This document shows, piece by piece, positions 17,739-25,978 of a stretch of DNA of 64,000 nt. Location: the NCBI RefSeq assembly GCF_947498805.1, contig NZ_CANMLT010000001.1, positions 372,001-436,000 of the forward strand, read 5' to 3'. The stretch's first letter is position 1, and each line of letters begins with the position of its first letter. Below the pieces are notes generated by a model. The model ran no database searches and was not told where the DNA came from. It was given only the letters and a program-made list of their open reading frames with translations. A program made the translations under genes and the position numbers. The stretch is from an uncultured Tenacibaculum sp. Lineage in GTDB: Bacteria; Bacteroidota; Bacteroidia; Flavobacteriales; Flavobacteriaceae.

Positions 17739-18683
17739 TTATGTTGTAATTTTTAACAGCTTGTCTGTAGTGTTTACATAAAGGTAGCTGTATTTTTTAG
17801 CGCCGCCAAGATACGAAAAATCTGAACGAATCTGACCGTAATAATTCATTTGATTATCAAGGACTTTCTTACCAACTCGACTAAGCTTAATAGGATCAAA
17901 AGAGGTAAATAGCTTCTTTAATTGGTCTATTTTTCTAAAATATTGACTATCTCCAAAACCATAAGTTTCTTGATTTATAAGTAACTCTCTTACAAGTTCT
18001 TGTTTATTACTTAGTTTTGTATTGTGAGCGGTGTTTATAATGAAGTTCTCTATAGAGTTTAAGCCATTGTTTGTTGATGGGAAACGCAGTAAATGGGCTT
18101 TCAATGCTTCTTCTAAGTAAGCAAATGTAGAGGATGAGGTTTGTTTATGGATGGCTTCTAATCGTAATGGACTGTCTGAACAATACAGTTGCCAAATGTA
18201 ATCGGCATATTCAATATCATCTTGGTTTAATTCTAATCTATTATCAAAATGATTTTTTAACTGCTCGTTAGATAATTCGTTTAAAGTGAATAGCTTTTCT
18301 GAATTTTCCACCTTTCCACTACATATTAAAGAGATTTTCCTATTATTTCTATAGCGCTTTAACCAACTTATAACAGCTAACATATTTACTTGGCAGAACA
18401 GGTCATATTCAAACCACAAAACAATTTCATCTTGCTTTTTCTGGTTACAAAGGTTTCTATATTCTTTTAGCGTAAGATCAATAAATTTTTGTTTCGAAAG
18501 TTGATAGGTGTTTTTAAAGAAATCGAATCTGTTTTTCCAGAAGCCTTCACTACCAACATCAATAGTAGTTTTTCCTTCACAAAGCATTTCTCTCCAAGTA
18601 ATGATATCGCCTTGATACTTTAGTTTTTTTAAGCGGTTTGTTGTAGAATCTCCATTGGTAATGTGTAAAACAGAAGAAGCCAT
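17739..18683 (-). CDS. DUF1835 domain-containing protein
   Basis: A 314-residue protein with the DUF1835 N-terminal signature: VLHITNGDST at residues 5-14 and DIITWREMLCEGKT near 26-39. The C-terminal half is helical. It heads a three-gene minus-strand operon with the nucleoside phosphorylase and the binding-protein-like gene. The biochemical role of the family is not established. Confidence 0.8.
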   Translation of the reverse strand: MASSVLHITNGDSTTNRLKKLKYQGDIITWREMLCEGKTTIDVGSEGFWKNRFDFFKNTYQLSKQKFIDLTLKEYRNLCNQKKQDEIVLWFEYDLFCQVNMLAVISWLKRYRNNRKISLICSGKVENSEKLFTLNELSNEQLKNHFDNRLELNQDDIEYADYIWQLYCSDSPLRLEAIHKQTSSSTFAYLEEALKAHLLRFPSTNNGLNSIENFIINTAHNTKLSNKQELVRELLINQETYGFGDSQYFRKIDQLKKLFTSFDPIKLSRVGKKVLDNQMNYYGQIRSDFSYLGGAKKYSYLYVNTTDKLLKITT

Positions 18684-18780
18684 AGTTTAGGGAATTTAAT
18701 AGTTTAGTATAATAAACGATGGTTTTTATACGTTATTATTAATTAGAAGAATTTTAACATTTTGAAAATCAGGGAAAATG

Positions 18781-18809
18781 AAAAGTGCTGGATGAAATCC
18801 AGCACTTTT
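18781..18809 (-). terminator. Terminator of the SUI1/oxygenase operon
   Basis: A 13-bp perfect stem (AAAAGTGCTGGAT and complement) with a GAA loop lies directly after the SUI1-like stop codon, followed by T residues on either strand. Confidence 0.8.
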
Positions 18810-19133
18810 TTATCCTCCAACGCGTTTTACGTTGAATCCTTTATCTTTTAAGATTTCCATGATTTGATCACGATAATCACCTTGAATAATTATAGTGTCA
18901 TCTTTAAAACTTCCTCCTACACTTAATTGTGATTTAATTTGCTTTGCAAGAAGTTTAAAGTCTTTTGTAGCTCCGTTATAACCATCAATAATTGTTGTTG
19001 GTTTTCCCTTACGCTTTTCATATTTACAAAGCAAAGGTTCTTCCTGAAGCCATATATCTGAGGTTTTCTCTACAGGCTTCTCTTCAAATTGATGATCTGG
19101 AAATAGGTCTTTAAGTTGGTCTTGTAAGTCCAT
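18810..19133 (-). CDS. SUI1/YciH-family translation initiation factor homologue
   Basis: A 107-residue protein with a C-terminal SUI1 (eIF1-like) domain: KGKPTTIIDGYNG, LAKQIKSQLSVGGSFKDDTI and the closing MEILKDKGFNVKRVGG. Bacterial homologues are proposed to affect start-site selection by binding the small ribosomal subunit; the role in this lineage is inferred. It follows the 2OG oxygenase gene by 2 nt and shares its operon and terminator. Confidence 0.88.
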   Translation of the reverse strand: MDLQDQLKDLFPDHQFEEKPVEKTSDIWLQEEPLLCKYEKRKGKPTTIIDGYNGATKDFKLLAKQIKSQLSVGGSFKDDTIIIQGDYRDQIMEILKDKGFNVKRVGG

Positions 19134-19135
19134 TA

Positions 19136-20083
19136 TTACTTTATTAAACCAAGTTCGCGTAAACGCTCGTTTAAGAAGTCACCTGCAGTAATATCCTCAA
19201 ATTGTTTTGGGTTATTTTCGTCAATACAATTCTCTAAAACATCTAACTTCATATCAGAAATTGGGTGCATAAAGAATGGAATCGAATAACGAGAAGTTCC
19301 CCATAATTCTTTAGGAGGATTTACAACACGATGAATAGTTGATTTTAATTTGTTGTTACTATGGCGAGATAACATATCACCTACATTAATCATTAATTCA
19401 TCTGGCTGTGCAATTGCATCATGCCATTCTCCATCATGATCTTGTACTTGTAATCCTCTACCATGAGCTCCCATTAACAAAGTAATTAAGTTAATATCAC
19501 CATGAGCAGCTGCTCTTACAGCTCCTTTAGGTTCTTCTTGAATAGGTGGGTAGTGAATTGGACGTAAGATACTGTTTCCATTTTTGATATACTGGTCAAA
19601 ATAAGTTTCTTCCAATCCTAAGTGTAACGCTAAAGCACGTAAAACATACTTAGCAGTTTTTTCTAACATTTGGTAAGTTTTTTTACCAACTTCATTAAAC
19701 TTAGGCAACTCTTCTACTTCAACATTTGCAGGGTATTCAGCCTCTAATTTTGGGTTGTCTTCTACATATTGACCAAAGTGCCAGAACTCCTTTAAATCTC
19801 CCTCTTTCTTTCCTTTAGCACTTTCCTTACCAAAAGAAACATAACCTCTTTGACCTCCAATACCCGGAATCTCATACTTCTGCTTTGTGTCAACAGGTAA
19901 TTCGAAAAAGTTTTTTATTTCACTATATAAATCATCAACTAACTGATCATCTAAGAAATGTCCTTTTAAAGCAACAAAACCAATAGTTTCGTATGCATGT
20001 CCTATTTCATTTATGAATTTTTGCTTTCTACTTTCATCTTCAGATAAAAAGTCAGCTAAATTTACACTTGGTACTTTACTCAT
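19136..20083 (-). CDS. Isopenicillin N synthase-like 2-oxoglutarate/Fe(II) oxygenase
   Basis: A 315-residue non-haem iron dioxygenase. The facial triad is visible: His and Asp in AAHGDINLITLL (about residue 180), and His in STIHRVVNP (about 238). The co-substrate Arg/Ser motif SRYSIPFF follows near 250. Related proteins include isopenicillin N synthase and plant-type oxygenases, but no beta-lactam pathway is nearby, so the substrate is unknown. It is co-transcribed with the SUI1-like gene. Confidence 0.88.
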   Translation of the reverse strand: MSKVPSVNLADFLSEDESRKQKFINEIGHAYETIGFVALKGHFLDDQLVDDLYSEIKNFFELPVDTKQKYEIPGIGGQRGYVSFGKESAKGKKEGDLKEFWHFGQYVEDNPKLEAEYPANVEVEELPKFNEVGKKTYQMLEKTAKYVLRALALHLGLEETYFDQYIKNGNSILRPIHYPPIQEEPKGAVRAAAHGDINLITLLMGAHGRGLQVQDHDGEWHDAIAQPDELMINVGDMLSRHSNNKLKSTIHRVVNPPKELWGTSRYSIPFFMHPISDMKLDVLENCIDENNPKQFEDITAGDFLNERLRELGLIK

Positions 20084-20143
20084 TGTTAATAACTTTTTTT
20101 AAATCGATTGTAAAGGTATTAAAAACAAGGGTGATAAAGAAAA

Positions 20144-20845
20144 TTACTTATTAACAATTGGGATTAAATAGGAAATGGTGTAATTAAAACCAAAGCCTGT
20201 ACCACTACCAAAAACCCTATTAAACCCTGGGGCATACAATGTTTTAAAGCTCTCTTGGTCATCGATACTAATACCAACTTTATAAGCGAAGCTAAATCCG
20301 ACAAACAAATTTTTAAATGTTTCAGCTTTGATACCTAATTGAAGTTCAGCCCAATGCGCTGTTAATCCAGTGTCGGTTCTTGGAGTTGAGATTGTGTTCG
20401 AAGGAAAATAAGTGTTGTTTACGTTGGGCGTGTAACTATTTAAAGTTTGATCGAATAAAGCAAATCCATAACGCATTCCTACAAATATTTCATTATTCAT
20501 GTCTAGCCAATTGTTATAGGCATTATAATTAACTCCAAGTCGAATAAAGCTACCTTTAGAGGTAGATTGTAAGAAATCTTCAAAGGTTATTTCTTCTTCA
20601 TATCCTAATTCAGTGGCTAAATACCATTTTTTAGAAATGCGATAATCTCCAACGATTTCTAATCCGCTATAACTTTTATCAAAAATAGAAAGTCCAGGTT
20701 TACTTATATCTACACCTACACGCAGTCCATAAACCGTTTTATAGGTAATAGTGTCTTTTTCTGTAGTATTCGAATTTGTAAGTTTCTGGGCAAAACTGCT
20801 TGTGAAAGCAAGTAAAAATAAAATGTTAGTGAAATACTTTAACAT
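20144..20845 (-). CDS. DUF6048 family outer-membrane beta-barrel-like protein
   Basis: About 233 residues from the preferred start MLKYFTNILFLLAFTSSFAQ, which begins a clean signal peptide; an earlier ATG adds seven residues. The mature part has alternating strands with aromatic girdles (YLATELGYEEEI, FIRLGVNYNAY, FGFNYTISYLIPI), as in small outer-membrane barrels. It overlaps the end of the upstream DUF6452 lipoprotein gene; this pair beside rlmD is a conserved flavobacterial arrangement as I recall. The function is unknown. Confidence 0.72.
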   Translation of the reverse strand: MLKYFTNILFLLAFTSSFAQKLTNSNTTEKDTITYKTVYGLRVGVDISKPGLSIFDKSYSGLEIVGDYRISKKWYLATELGYEEEITFEDFLQSTSKGSFIRLGVNYNAYNNWLDMNNEIFVGMRYGFALFDQTLNSYTPNVNNTYFPSNTISTPRTDTGLTAHWAELQLGIKAETFKNLFVGFSFAYKVGISIDDQESFKTLYAPGFNRVFGSGTGFGFNYTISYLIPIVNK

Positions 20846-21308
20846 GAGCATTGTTTTCGTTGTCAATAGTTGTAATTGATGTTGTAGAAAGGTTGTTTAT
20901 CCAATCTCCAGATTCGTTTATAGAAACGTCTTTGAAAATAATTCTAAATCCACAAGAACGAGAAACAAAATCTTCTTTAGGTGTATATTGAATGGTAAGT
21001 GTTGAAACTTTATTGTTAGCAATAGTTTCATCTGTATTATTCATTTTTAAAGTATACACTGTTAGGTTTGTGAGTGTGTTTAAAGGAATAGCAATACTAT
21101 CTGTAGTTTGATTGGTAAATAAACTATCAGTTTTTCCTTGAGCAATTACAGATAAACGCTCTACATTTTTTAAGTCACTGTTTGCATCTTTATCGAAAAA
21201 TCTAAGGACTAGTTTCGGAGTGGCTTTAGGATTTGTACAAAAATCATCCTTTTCACAAGATGAAATAAGTATAGATAAGATAGCTATTAAAAAAGCATAT
21301 TTTTTCAT
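20826..21308 (-). CDS. DUF6452 family lipoprotein
   Basis: A 160-residue protein with signal peptide and lipobox (ILISSCEKDD, Cys at about residue 18). The mature part looks like a beta-sandwich, with Cys in DDFCTNPKATPKLVLRFFD and SRSCGFRIIF. Its end overlaps the next gene (DUF6048). Downstream of rlmD on the same strand, it may belong to one transcript, although a hairpin at 21383-21406 separates them. Confidence 0.75.
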   Translation of the reverse strand: MKKYAFLIAILSILISSCEKDDFCTNPKATPKLVLRFFDKDANSDLKNVERLSVIAQGKTDSLFTNQTTDSIAIPLNTLTNLTVYTLKMNNTDETIANNKVSTLTIQYTPKEDFVSRSCGFRIIFKDVSINESGDWINNLSTTSITTIDNENNAHVKVFH

Positions 21309-21382
21309 TGATGTATTATTCTTATGTTAAGCCAAAAGTAAGAATAATTCTAAAGAGAAAAGAAGTGTTGATCTATAAATAA

Positions 21383-21406
21383 AAAACCAGTCGATAGACT
21401 GGTTTT
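21383..21406 (-). terminator. Terminator after rlmD
   Basis: A 10-bp perfect stem AAAACCAGTC / GACTGGTTTT with loop GATA lies 4 nt beyond the rlmD stop codon; T residues follow on the minus strand. Confidence 0.78.
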
Positions 21407-21409
21407 AGT

Positions 21410-22861
21410 TTATTTTTCAAAAAGAACTACGGTTTCAATATGTGATGTGTGTGGAAACTGGTCTACCAAACTAATTTTTTTGATGTTATATCCAGCTTCT
21501 CTCAATAGTTCAGTATCTCTTGCTTGTGTGGCAGGGTTACATGAAACATATACCATTCTTTCAGCATTTAATTGAATGATTTTTTTCAATGTTTTTGGTG
21601 CAATTCCTGCACGGGCAGGGTCTAAAATAATAGTTCTTATTTTGTTTTTATACTGTGGATGTTCAAGTAAGAATTTTCCAACATCAGCAGCATAAAACTC
21701 TAAGCCTTCAATATTATTTCTTTTTGCGTTTTCTTTGGCATCTTCAATAGCTGAGGCTACAATGTCAACTCCTACAATTTTAGTGTTGTTTGCTTTAGAA
21801 GCAATGATTTGTCCAATTGTTCCTGTTCCACAGAATAAGTCCATTACAACAGTATTGTCTATAGCTTCTTTATTTTCTAAAGCATAATCTACCACTTTGG
21901 TATATAATTTTTCGGCAGATTTAGGGTTTGTTTGAAAGAAGCTTTTCATACTAATTTCAAAGTTCAACCCTAACAATTCCTCTACAATTTTATCTTTTCC
22001 ATATACTAAGTTGATACTTCCGGAGGTTGCTATAGTTCTATCACCAGTTTCATCATTAATAGTATGTAACAATCCAGCAACTCTATCACCAAACAATTCC
22101 ACTAAATAATTAGCAAACTTGTTTAAGTCGAATTTTGGTAAATCAGGCGATGTGGTAACTAGGTTGAATAGTAACTTGTCTGTTTTGTAAGATTTTCTAA
22201 CTACAAAATATCTAAAGAAACCTTCTTTTCTAGGGCCATGCCAGGGAGCTAAATTGGTAGCTTTACAATATTCTCGAATGTTCTTTAGGTTGTCTTCTAC
22301 CTGTTTATCGAATAAACCAGAATCTTTATCTAGGTTATCACCCATCCACCAAACTCCTCTACGTTTGAATCCTAAAGTAAACTCATCAACATCTGTTTTG
22401 TGGATATGATCGTATCCAATAGCAGAAAAACCATATTCCATTTTATTACGATAATGAAATACATTTGGAGAACTTACAAATTCATCAAACAAGTCTTCAA
22501 TATTTTCAACTTTACCAATGCGCTTAAATAAAGATAAAGTACTCTCTTTTTTATATTGATGCTGTAAATCTATAGGTAATTGAATATATGGAGCTCCTGG
22601 AATTTCTTGATAAGGAACTTCCACTTCGTCATCAGAGTGTTTTAAAACTTCAATTAATTTACATTCAGCATACTTCTTTTTTGATTTGTCAACGCGGGCT
22701 TTCACCAATTGACCCGGAAGTGTATTGGGAACAAACACCACAAAAACTCCTTCTTCCGAACGAATACGTCCAATTCCTTTTCCGCCGAAGGCGTAATCTT
22801 CAATTAAAATTTCTATAACCTGATTTCTCTTTACAAACTTATTGCGTTCTCTACGTGGCAT
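21410..22861 (-). CDS. rlmD: 23S rRNA (uracil-C5)-methyltransferase, RlmD/RumA family
   Basis: A 483-residue SAM-dependent RNA m5U methyltransferase. An N-terminal TRAM domain (EILIEDYAFGGKGIGRI, about residues 16-32) is followed by a central region without the four-Cys iron-sulfur cluster of E. coli RlmD. The catalytic domain has SAM motif VMDLFCGTGTIGQ near 343 and the nucleophile Cys in VYVSCNPATQARD near 447. Exact target uracil is assumed from the family. Confidence 0.88.
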   Translation of the reverse strand: MPRRERNKFVKRNQVIEILIEDYAFGGKGIGRIRSEEGVFVVFVPNTLPGQLVKARVDKSKKKYAECKLIEVLKHSDDEVEVPYQEIPGAPYIQLPIDLQHQYKKESTLSLFKRIGKVENIEDLFDEFVSSPNVFHYRNKMEYGFSAIGYDHIHKTDVDEFTLGFKRRGVWWMGDNLDKDSGLFDKQVEDNLKNIREYCKATNLAPWHGPRKEGFFRYFVVRKSYKTDKLLFNLVTTSPDLPKFDLNKFANYLVELFGDRVAGLLHTINDETGDRTIATSGSINLVYGKDKIVEELLGLNFEISMKSFFQTNPKSAEKLYTKVVDYALENKEAIDNTVVMDLFCGTGTIGQIIASKANNTKIVGVDIVASAIEDAKENAKRNNIEGLEFYAADVGKFLLEHPQYKNKIRTIILDPARAGIAPKTLKKIIQLNAERMVYVSCNPATQARDTELLREAGYNIKKISLVDQFPHTSHIETVVLFEK

Positions 22862-22986
22862 TATGACTCTAAATTTATGGATTGCAAAATTATGAAAAAG
22901 ATATGTTTTGAAATATGCCTAAACAGTACTTAAATTTTTATTTTTAAAAGAAAATTGAACCTTTTAATATTTTCTACGTCTATTAG

Positions 22987-23550
22987 ATGTATTTGAAAAT
23001 GAAAAACAGACTCAAAATATCAGATAAAGAACTCGTGTTAGCCTATCAATCTGGCGATAAGATTGCACTGAATTATCTTGTTAAGAGATGGCACCTTTAT
23101 TTTTGTAAGCTTTCATTTTACAAAGTAAAAGATGCCGACATAGCGAAAGATATCGTACAAGAAAGTTGGAAAATTATATTTAACAAATTATATGATTTGC
23201 AGGAGCCAGAAAAATTCAAATCTTGGGCAATTAGTATTGTAAATAGAAAAGCAATTGATTGGTTACGTGCGCATCAACGAAATGAAAGTAAACTTCACAG
23301 GTATAGTAAAGAAATCACTGAACAACCCGAAGAGTCTAAAGAGGTGGGGAGTCAAGAAGAACTATTAAAGAGAAAGTTATTAGACGCCATTCAGAAACTA
23401 TCCGATGAACAGCAAGTTGTGATTCGTCTGTTTTATACTCAGTCATACACTCTTAAAGAGATTAGTAGTCTGTTAAAAATATCAGTAGGAACTGCCAAAT
23501 CAAGGTTATTTCATGCCAGAGAAAAATTAAAAACAATTATAAAACATTAA
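22987..23550 (+). CDS. ECF-type RNA polymerase sigma factor
   Basis: A 187-residue sigma-70 family protein with region 2 (DIVQESWKIIFNKL near residue 55; KFKSWAISIVNRKAIDWLR) and region 4 (LSDEQQVVIRLFYTQSYTLKEI then GTAKSRLFHAREKLK). It is the first of three closely spaced plus-strand genes. The following small membrane protein, 4 nt downstream, could be its regulator. A second ATG 12 nt into the frame is an alternative start. Confidence 0.88.
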   Translation: MYLKMKNRLKISDKELVLAYQSGDKIALNYLVKRWHLYFCKLSFYKVKDADIAKDIVQESWKIIFNKLYDLQEPEKFKSWAISIVNRKAIDWLRAHQRNESKLHRYSKEITEQPEESKEVGSQEELLKRKLLDAIQKLSDEQQVVIRLFYTQSYTLKEISSLLKISVGTAKSRLFHAREKLKTIIKH

Positions 23551-23554
23551 TATT

Positions 23555-23941
23555 ATGAGTAAGATAGAAGATATAGATAAGTTAATAAAGGAAACATTGT
23601 CTGAAGAAGAGGCAAAGTTTTACGATGATTTAGACGAGCAAAATGTAGTAGAAATGATCTTTGGTTTGTTCGAAGGAAAGAACAAGTGGATTATGTACAT
23701 GATGAATTTTATGACCTTAGTTTTTTTTGGACTCTTTATCTATTGCTTAGTACAGTTTTTTAACGCAGAAGAAATGAAGGAGTTGTTAAAATGGGCAAGT
23801 GGAACCTTAATCTTTTTAATTGGAGTAAGTATGTTGAAGATTTTTGCATGGATGCAAATGGATAAGAAAGCATTGATGAGAGAATTGAAACGATTGGAAA
23901 TACAAATATCATCTTTATCTAGTAAAATTGATGGACATTAA
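23555..23941 (+). CDS. DUF6768-like small membrane protein, possible sigma partner
   Basis: A 128-residue protein with an acidic, helical N-terminus (residues 1-45), two transmembrane helices (about 50-68 and 78-97) and a C-terminal coiled coil (RELKRLEIQISSLSSKI). It is coupled tightly to the sigma factor gene. Membrane proteins in this position often act as anti-sigma factors, but it lacks a recognisable zinc anti-sigma motif. The family name is from memory and only moderately sure. Confidence 0.65.
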   Translation: MSKIEDIDKLIKETLSEEEAKFYDDLDEQNVVEMIFGLFEGKNKWIMYMMNFMTLVFFGLFIYCLVQFFNAEEMKELLKWASGTLIFLIGVSMLKIFAWMQMDKKALMRELKRLEIQISSLSSKIDGH

Positions 23942-24419
23942 GAAAGAGTGGAAGACAATAAGGAGGCATGTAACAGAGAGTTTTAAAACAAGTTTACATG
24001 TGTCTATAGCTACAGTTAGTAAGGAGAATGGTCCATTGATTACTTCTATTGGAACCTTGTTTTTAAATAAAGATCAAACGGGATTTTATTTTGAAAAGTT
24101 TTCTTCAAAATTAACTTCTAATGCAGCTACGAATAATCAGGTTTGTGTATTGGCAGTGAATAGTAGTAAATGGTTTTGGATAAAGTCTTTGTATAAAAGT
24201 AGGTTTGCAAAACACCCAGCACTAAAGTTATATGGAGGATTAGGGGAGAAAAGAAAAGCTACTGAGATAGAATTGAAACGATTAGAAAGAAGAATGAAGC
24301 TTTTAAAAGGATTGAAGGGACATACTTATTTGTGGGGAGAAGGGATGGATACTGTTAGAGAAATCAGTTTTAATAGGGGCGAAAAAATGAAATTGGGTAA
24401 AATGACGGCCTATTTGTGA
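23931..24419 (+). CDS. Pyridoxamine 5'-phosphate oxidase-like flavin-binding protein
   Basis: A 162-residue split-barrel protein. ATVSKENGPLITSIGTLFL near residues 24-42 and the later FEKFSSKLTSNAATNNQVCVLAVN match the PPOX-like FMN/F420-binding fold. The ATG at 23931 overlaps the end of the preceding gene; a TTG one codon earlier is possible. Substrate unknown; probably a general stress or flavin oxidoreductase. Confidence 0.75.
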   Translation: MDIKKEWKTIRRHVTESFKTSLHVSIATVSKENGPLITSIGTLFLNKDQTGFYFEKFSSKLTSNAATNNQVCVLAVNSSKWFWIKSLYKSRFAKHPALKLYGGLGEKRKATEIELKRLERRMKLLKGLKGHTYLWGEGMDTVREISFNRGEKMKLGKMTAYL

Positions 24420-24499
24420 TTTTTAGGTTAAATTTTGGTTATAAGTTTTAAGAAACAGTGAATATTTAGTAATTTGCGACTTTCTAGGGATGATTTCTT

Positions 24500-24604
24500 T
24501 CCCACGCTGCTTTTTCGAGCTTTTGACACTACTTCAAGAAAACCAAACTCGAAAAAATAAAGGTAGATAAGGAATGGTTATTTTATTCACTTAAACATTA
24601 TTTA
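24500..24604 (+). promoter_or_regulatory. Structured leader of the ornithine aminotransferase gene
   Basis: The 5' region ahead of the transaminase contains a perfect 9-bp inverted repeat TTTTTCGAG (24511-24519) and CTCGAAAAA (24548-24556), plus a smaller GGGA/TCCC hairpin before it. A -7-like TAATTTG lies at about 24470. A leader regulator is possible; no known riboswitch class was recognised. Confidence 0.35.
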
Positions 24605-24606
24605 AA

Positions 24607-25845
24607 ATGGCTGTTTTAGACCAATTAACTTCGCAACAAGCGATTGAATTAGAGAACAAGTATGGAGCGCACAACTATCACCCGTTACCAGTAGTATTGA
24701 GTAAAGGAGAAGGAGTGTATGTATGGGATGTAGAAGGTAAGAAGTATTATGACTTTTTATCAGCTTATTCAGCGGTAAATCAAGGACATTGTCATCCAAA
24801 AATTGTTGGAGCAATGGTAAACCAAGCACAAACCTTAACATTAACATCTCGTGCATTTTATAACGATATGTTAGGTCGTTATGAAAAATTTGCAACCGAG
24901 TATTTTGGGTTTGATAAATTATTACCAATGAATACAGGAGCTGAGGCTGTAGAAACGGCTTTAAAGCTTTGTAGAAAGTGGGCGTATGAAGTAAAAGGAA
25001 TCGAAGAAAATGAAGCACAAATAATTGTATGTAAGAATAACTTCCACGGAAGAACTACTACTATTATTTCTTTTTCTAATGATCCTGTTGCTCGTAAGAA
25101 TTTTGGACCATTTACAAACGGTTTCATTAAAATAGAGTATGATAACTTAAAAGCTTTAGAAGAAGCTTTAGAGAATAATGATAATATTGCTGGTTTCATG
25201 GCAGAACCTATTCAAGGGGAAGCAGGAGTTTATGTACCTTCTGAAGGGTATTTAGCAGCAGCAAAAGCATTATGTGAAAAGCACAATGTATTATTTATTG
25301 CTGATGAAGTTCAAACGGGTATTGCTCGTACAGGACAATTATTAGCTGTAAATCATGAAAATGTACAACCTGATGTTTTAATCTTAGGAAAAGCATTAAG
25401 TGGAGGAGCGTATCCTGTTTCTGCGGTATTAGCAAATGATAACATTATGAATGTAATCAAACCAGGTAACCACGGATCTACGTTCGGAGGAAATCCAGTA
25501 GCTGCTGCAGTTGCAATTGCTGCTTTAGAAGTAGTAAAAGATGAGAAGTTAGCTGAGAACGCTGAGCGTTTAGGGCAAATCTTTAGAGCAGAGTTATCTG
25601 AGTTTGCTAAAGAAAATGACTTAGTAACTTTAGTTAGAGGAAAAGGATTGTTAAATGCTGTTGTAATTAACGATACAGAAGATAGTTCTACTGCTTGGGA
25701 TATTTGTATGAAATTACGTGATAATGGATTATTAGCAAAGCCTACGCATGGAAACATTATTCGTTTTGCACCACCATTAGTAATGAATGAAGAGCAATTA
25801 ATGGATTGTATTTCTATTATTAAAAAGACAATTTCAGAATTTTAA
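24607..25845 (+). CDS. rocD: Ornithine--oxo-acid transaminase
   Basis: A 412-residue class III PLP aminotransferase that transfers the delta-amino group of ornithine to 2-oxoglutarate, giving glutamate-5-semialdehyde. Characteristic segments: [20 protein letters not shown] at the start, [18 protein letters not shown] near residue 117, [11 protein letters not shown] near 230, and the PLP lysine in [15 protein letters not shown] near 258. Length and sequence match the family closely. It is transcribed alone and ends in a strong terminator. Confidence 0.95.
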   Translation: MAVLDQLTSQQAIELENKYGAHNYHPLPVVLSKGEGVYVWDVEGKKYYDFLSAYSAVNQGHCHPKIVGAMVNQAQTLTLTSRAFYNDMLGRYEKFATEYFGFDKLLPMNTGAEAVETALKLCRKWAYEVKGIEENEAQIIVCKNNFHGRTTTIISFSNDPVARKNFGPFTNGFIKIEYDNLKALEEALENNDNIAGFMAEPIQGEAGVYVPSEGYLAAAKALCEKHNVLFIADEVQTGIARTGQLLAVNHENVQPDVLILGKALSGGAYPVSAVLANDNIMNVIKPGNHGSTFGGNPVAAAVAIAALEVVKDEKLAENAERLGQIFRAELSEFAKENDLVTLVRGKGLLNAVVINDTEDSSTAWDICMKLRDNGLLAKPTHGNIIRFAPPLVMNEEQLMDCISIIKKTISEF

Positions 25846-25862
25846 TAATTCTAGATAGCAAT

Positions 25863-25896
25863 AAAAAAGCGTCACTAAATTAAGTGACGCTTTTTT
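25863..25896 (+). terminator. Terminator after rocD
   Basis: A 14-bp perfect stem (AAAAAAGCGTCACT and complement) with a 6-nt loop and T7 lies 18 nt past the rocD stop codon. Confidence 0.85.
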
Positions 25897-25978
25897 TATT
25901 TTGATGATAGACTATTTATTGGTTTTTCAATAGCTTTTTAGCACAGTTTTAATTTTCTCTTTTGGTTAACTTTATTGC

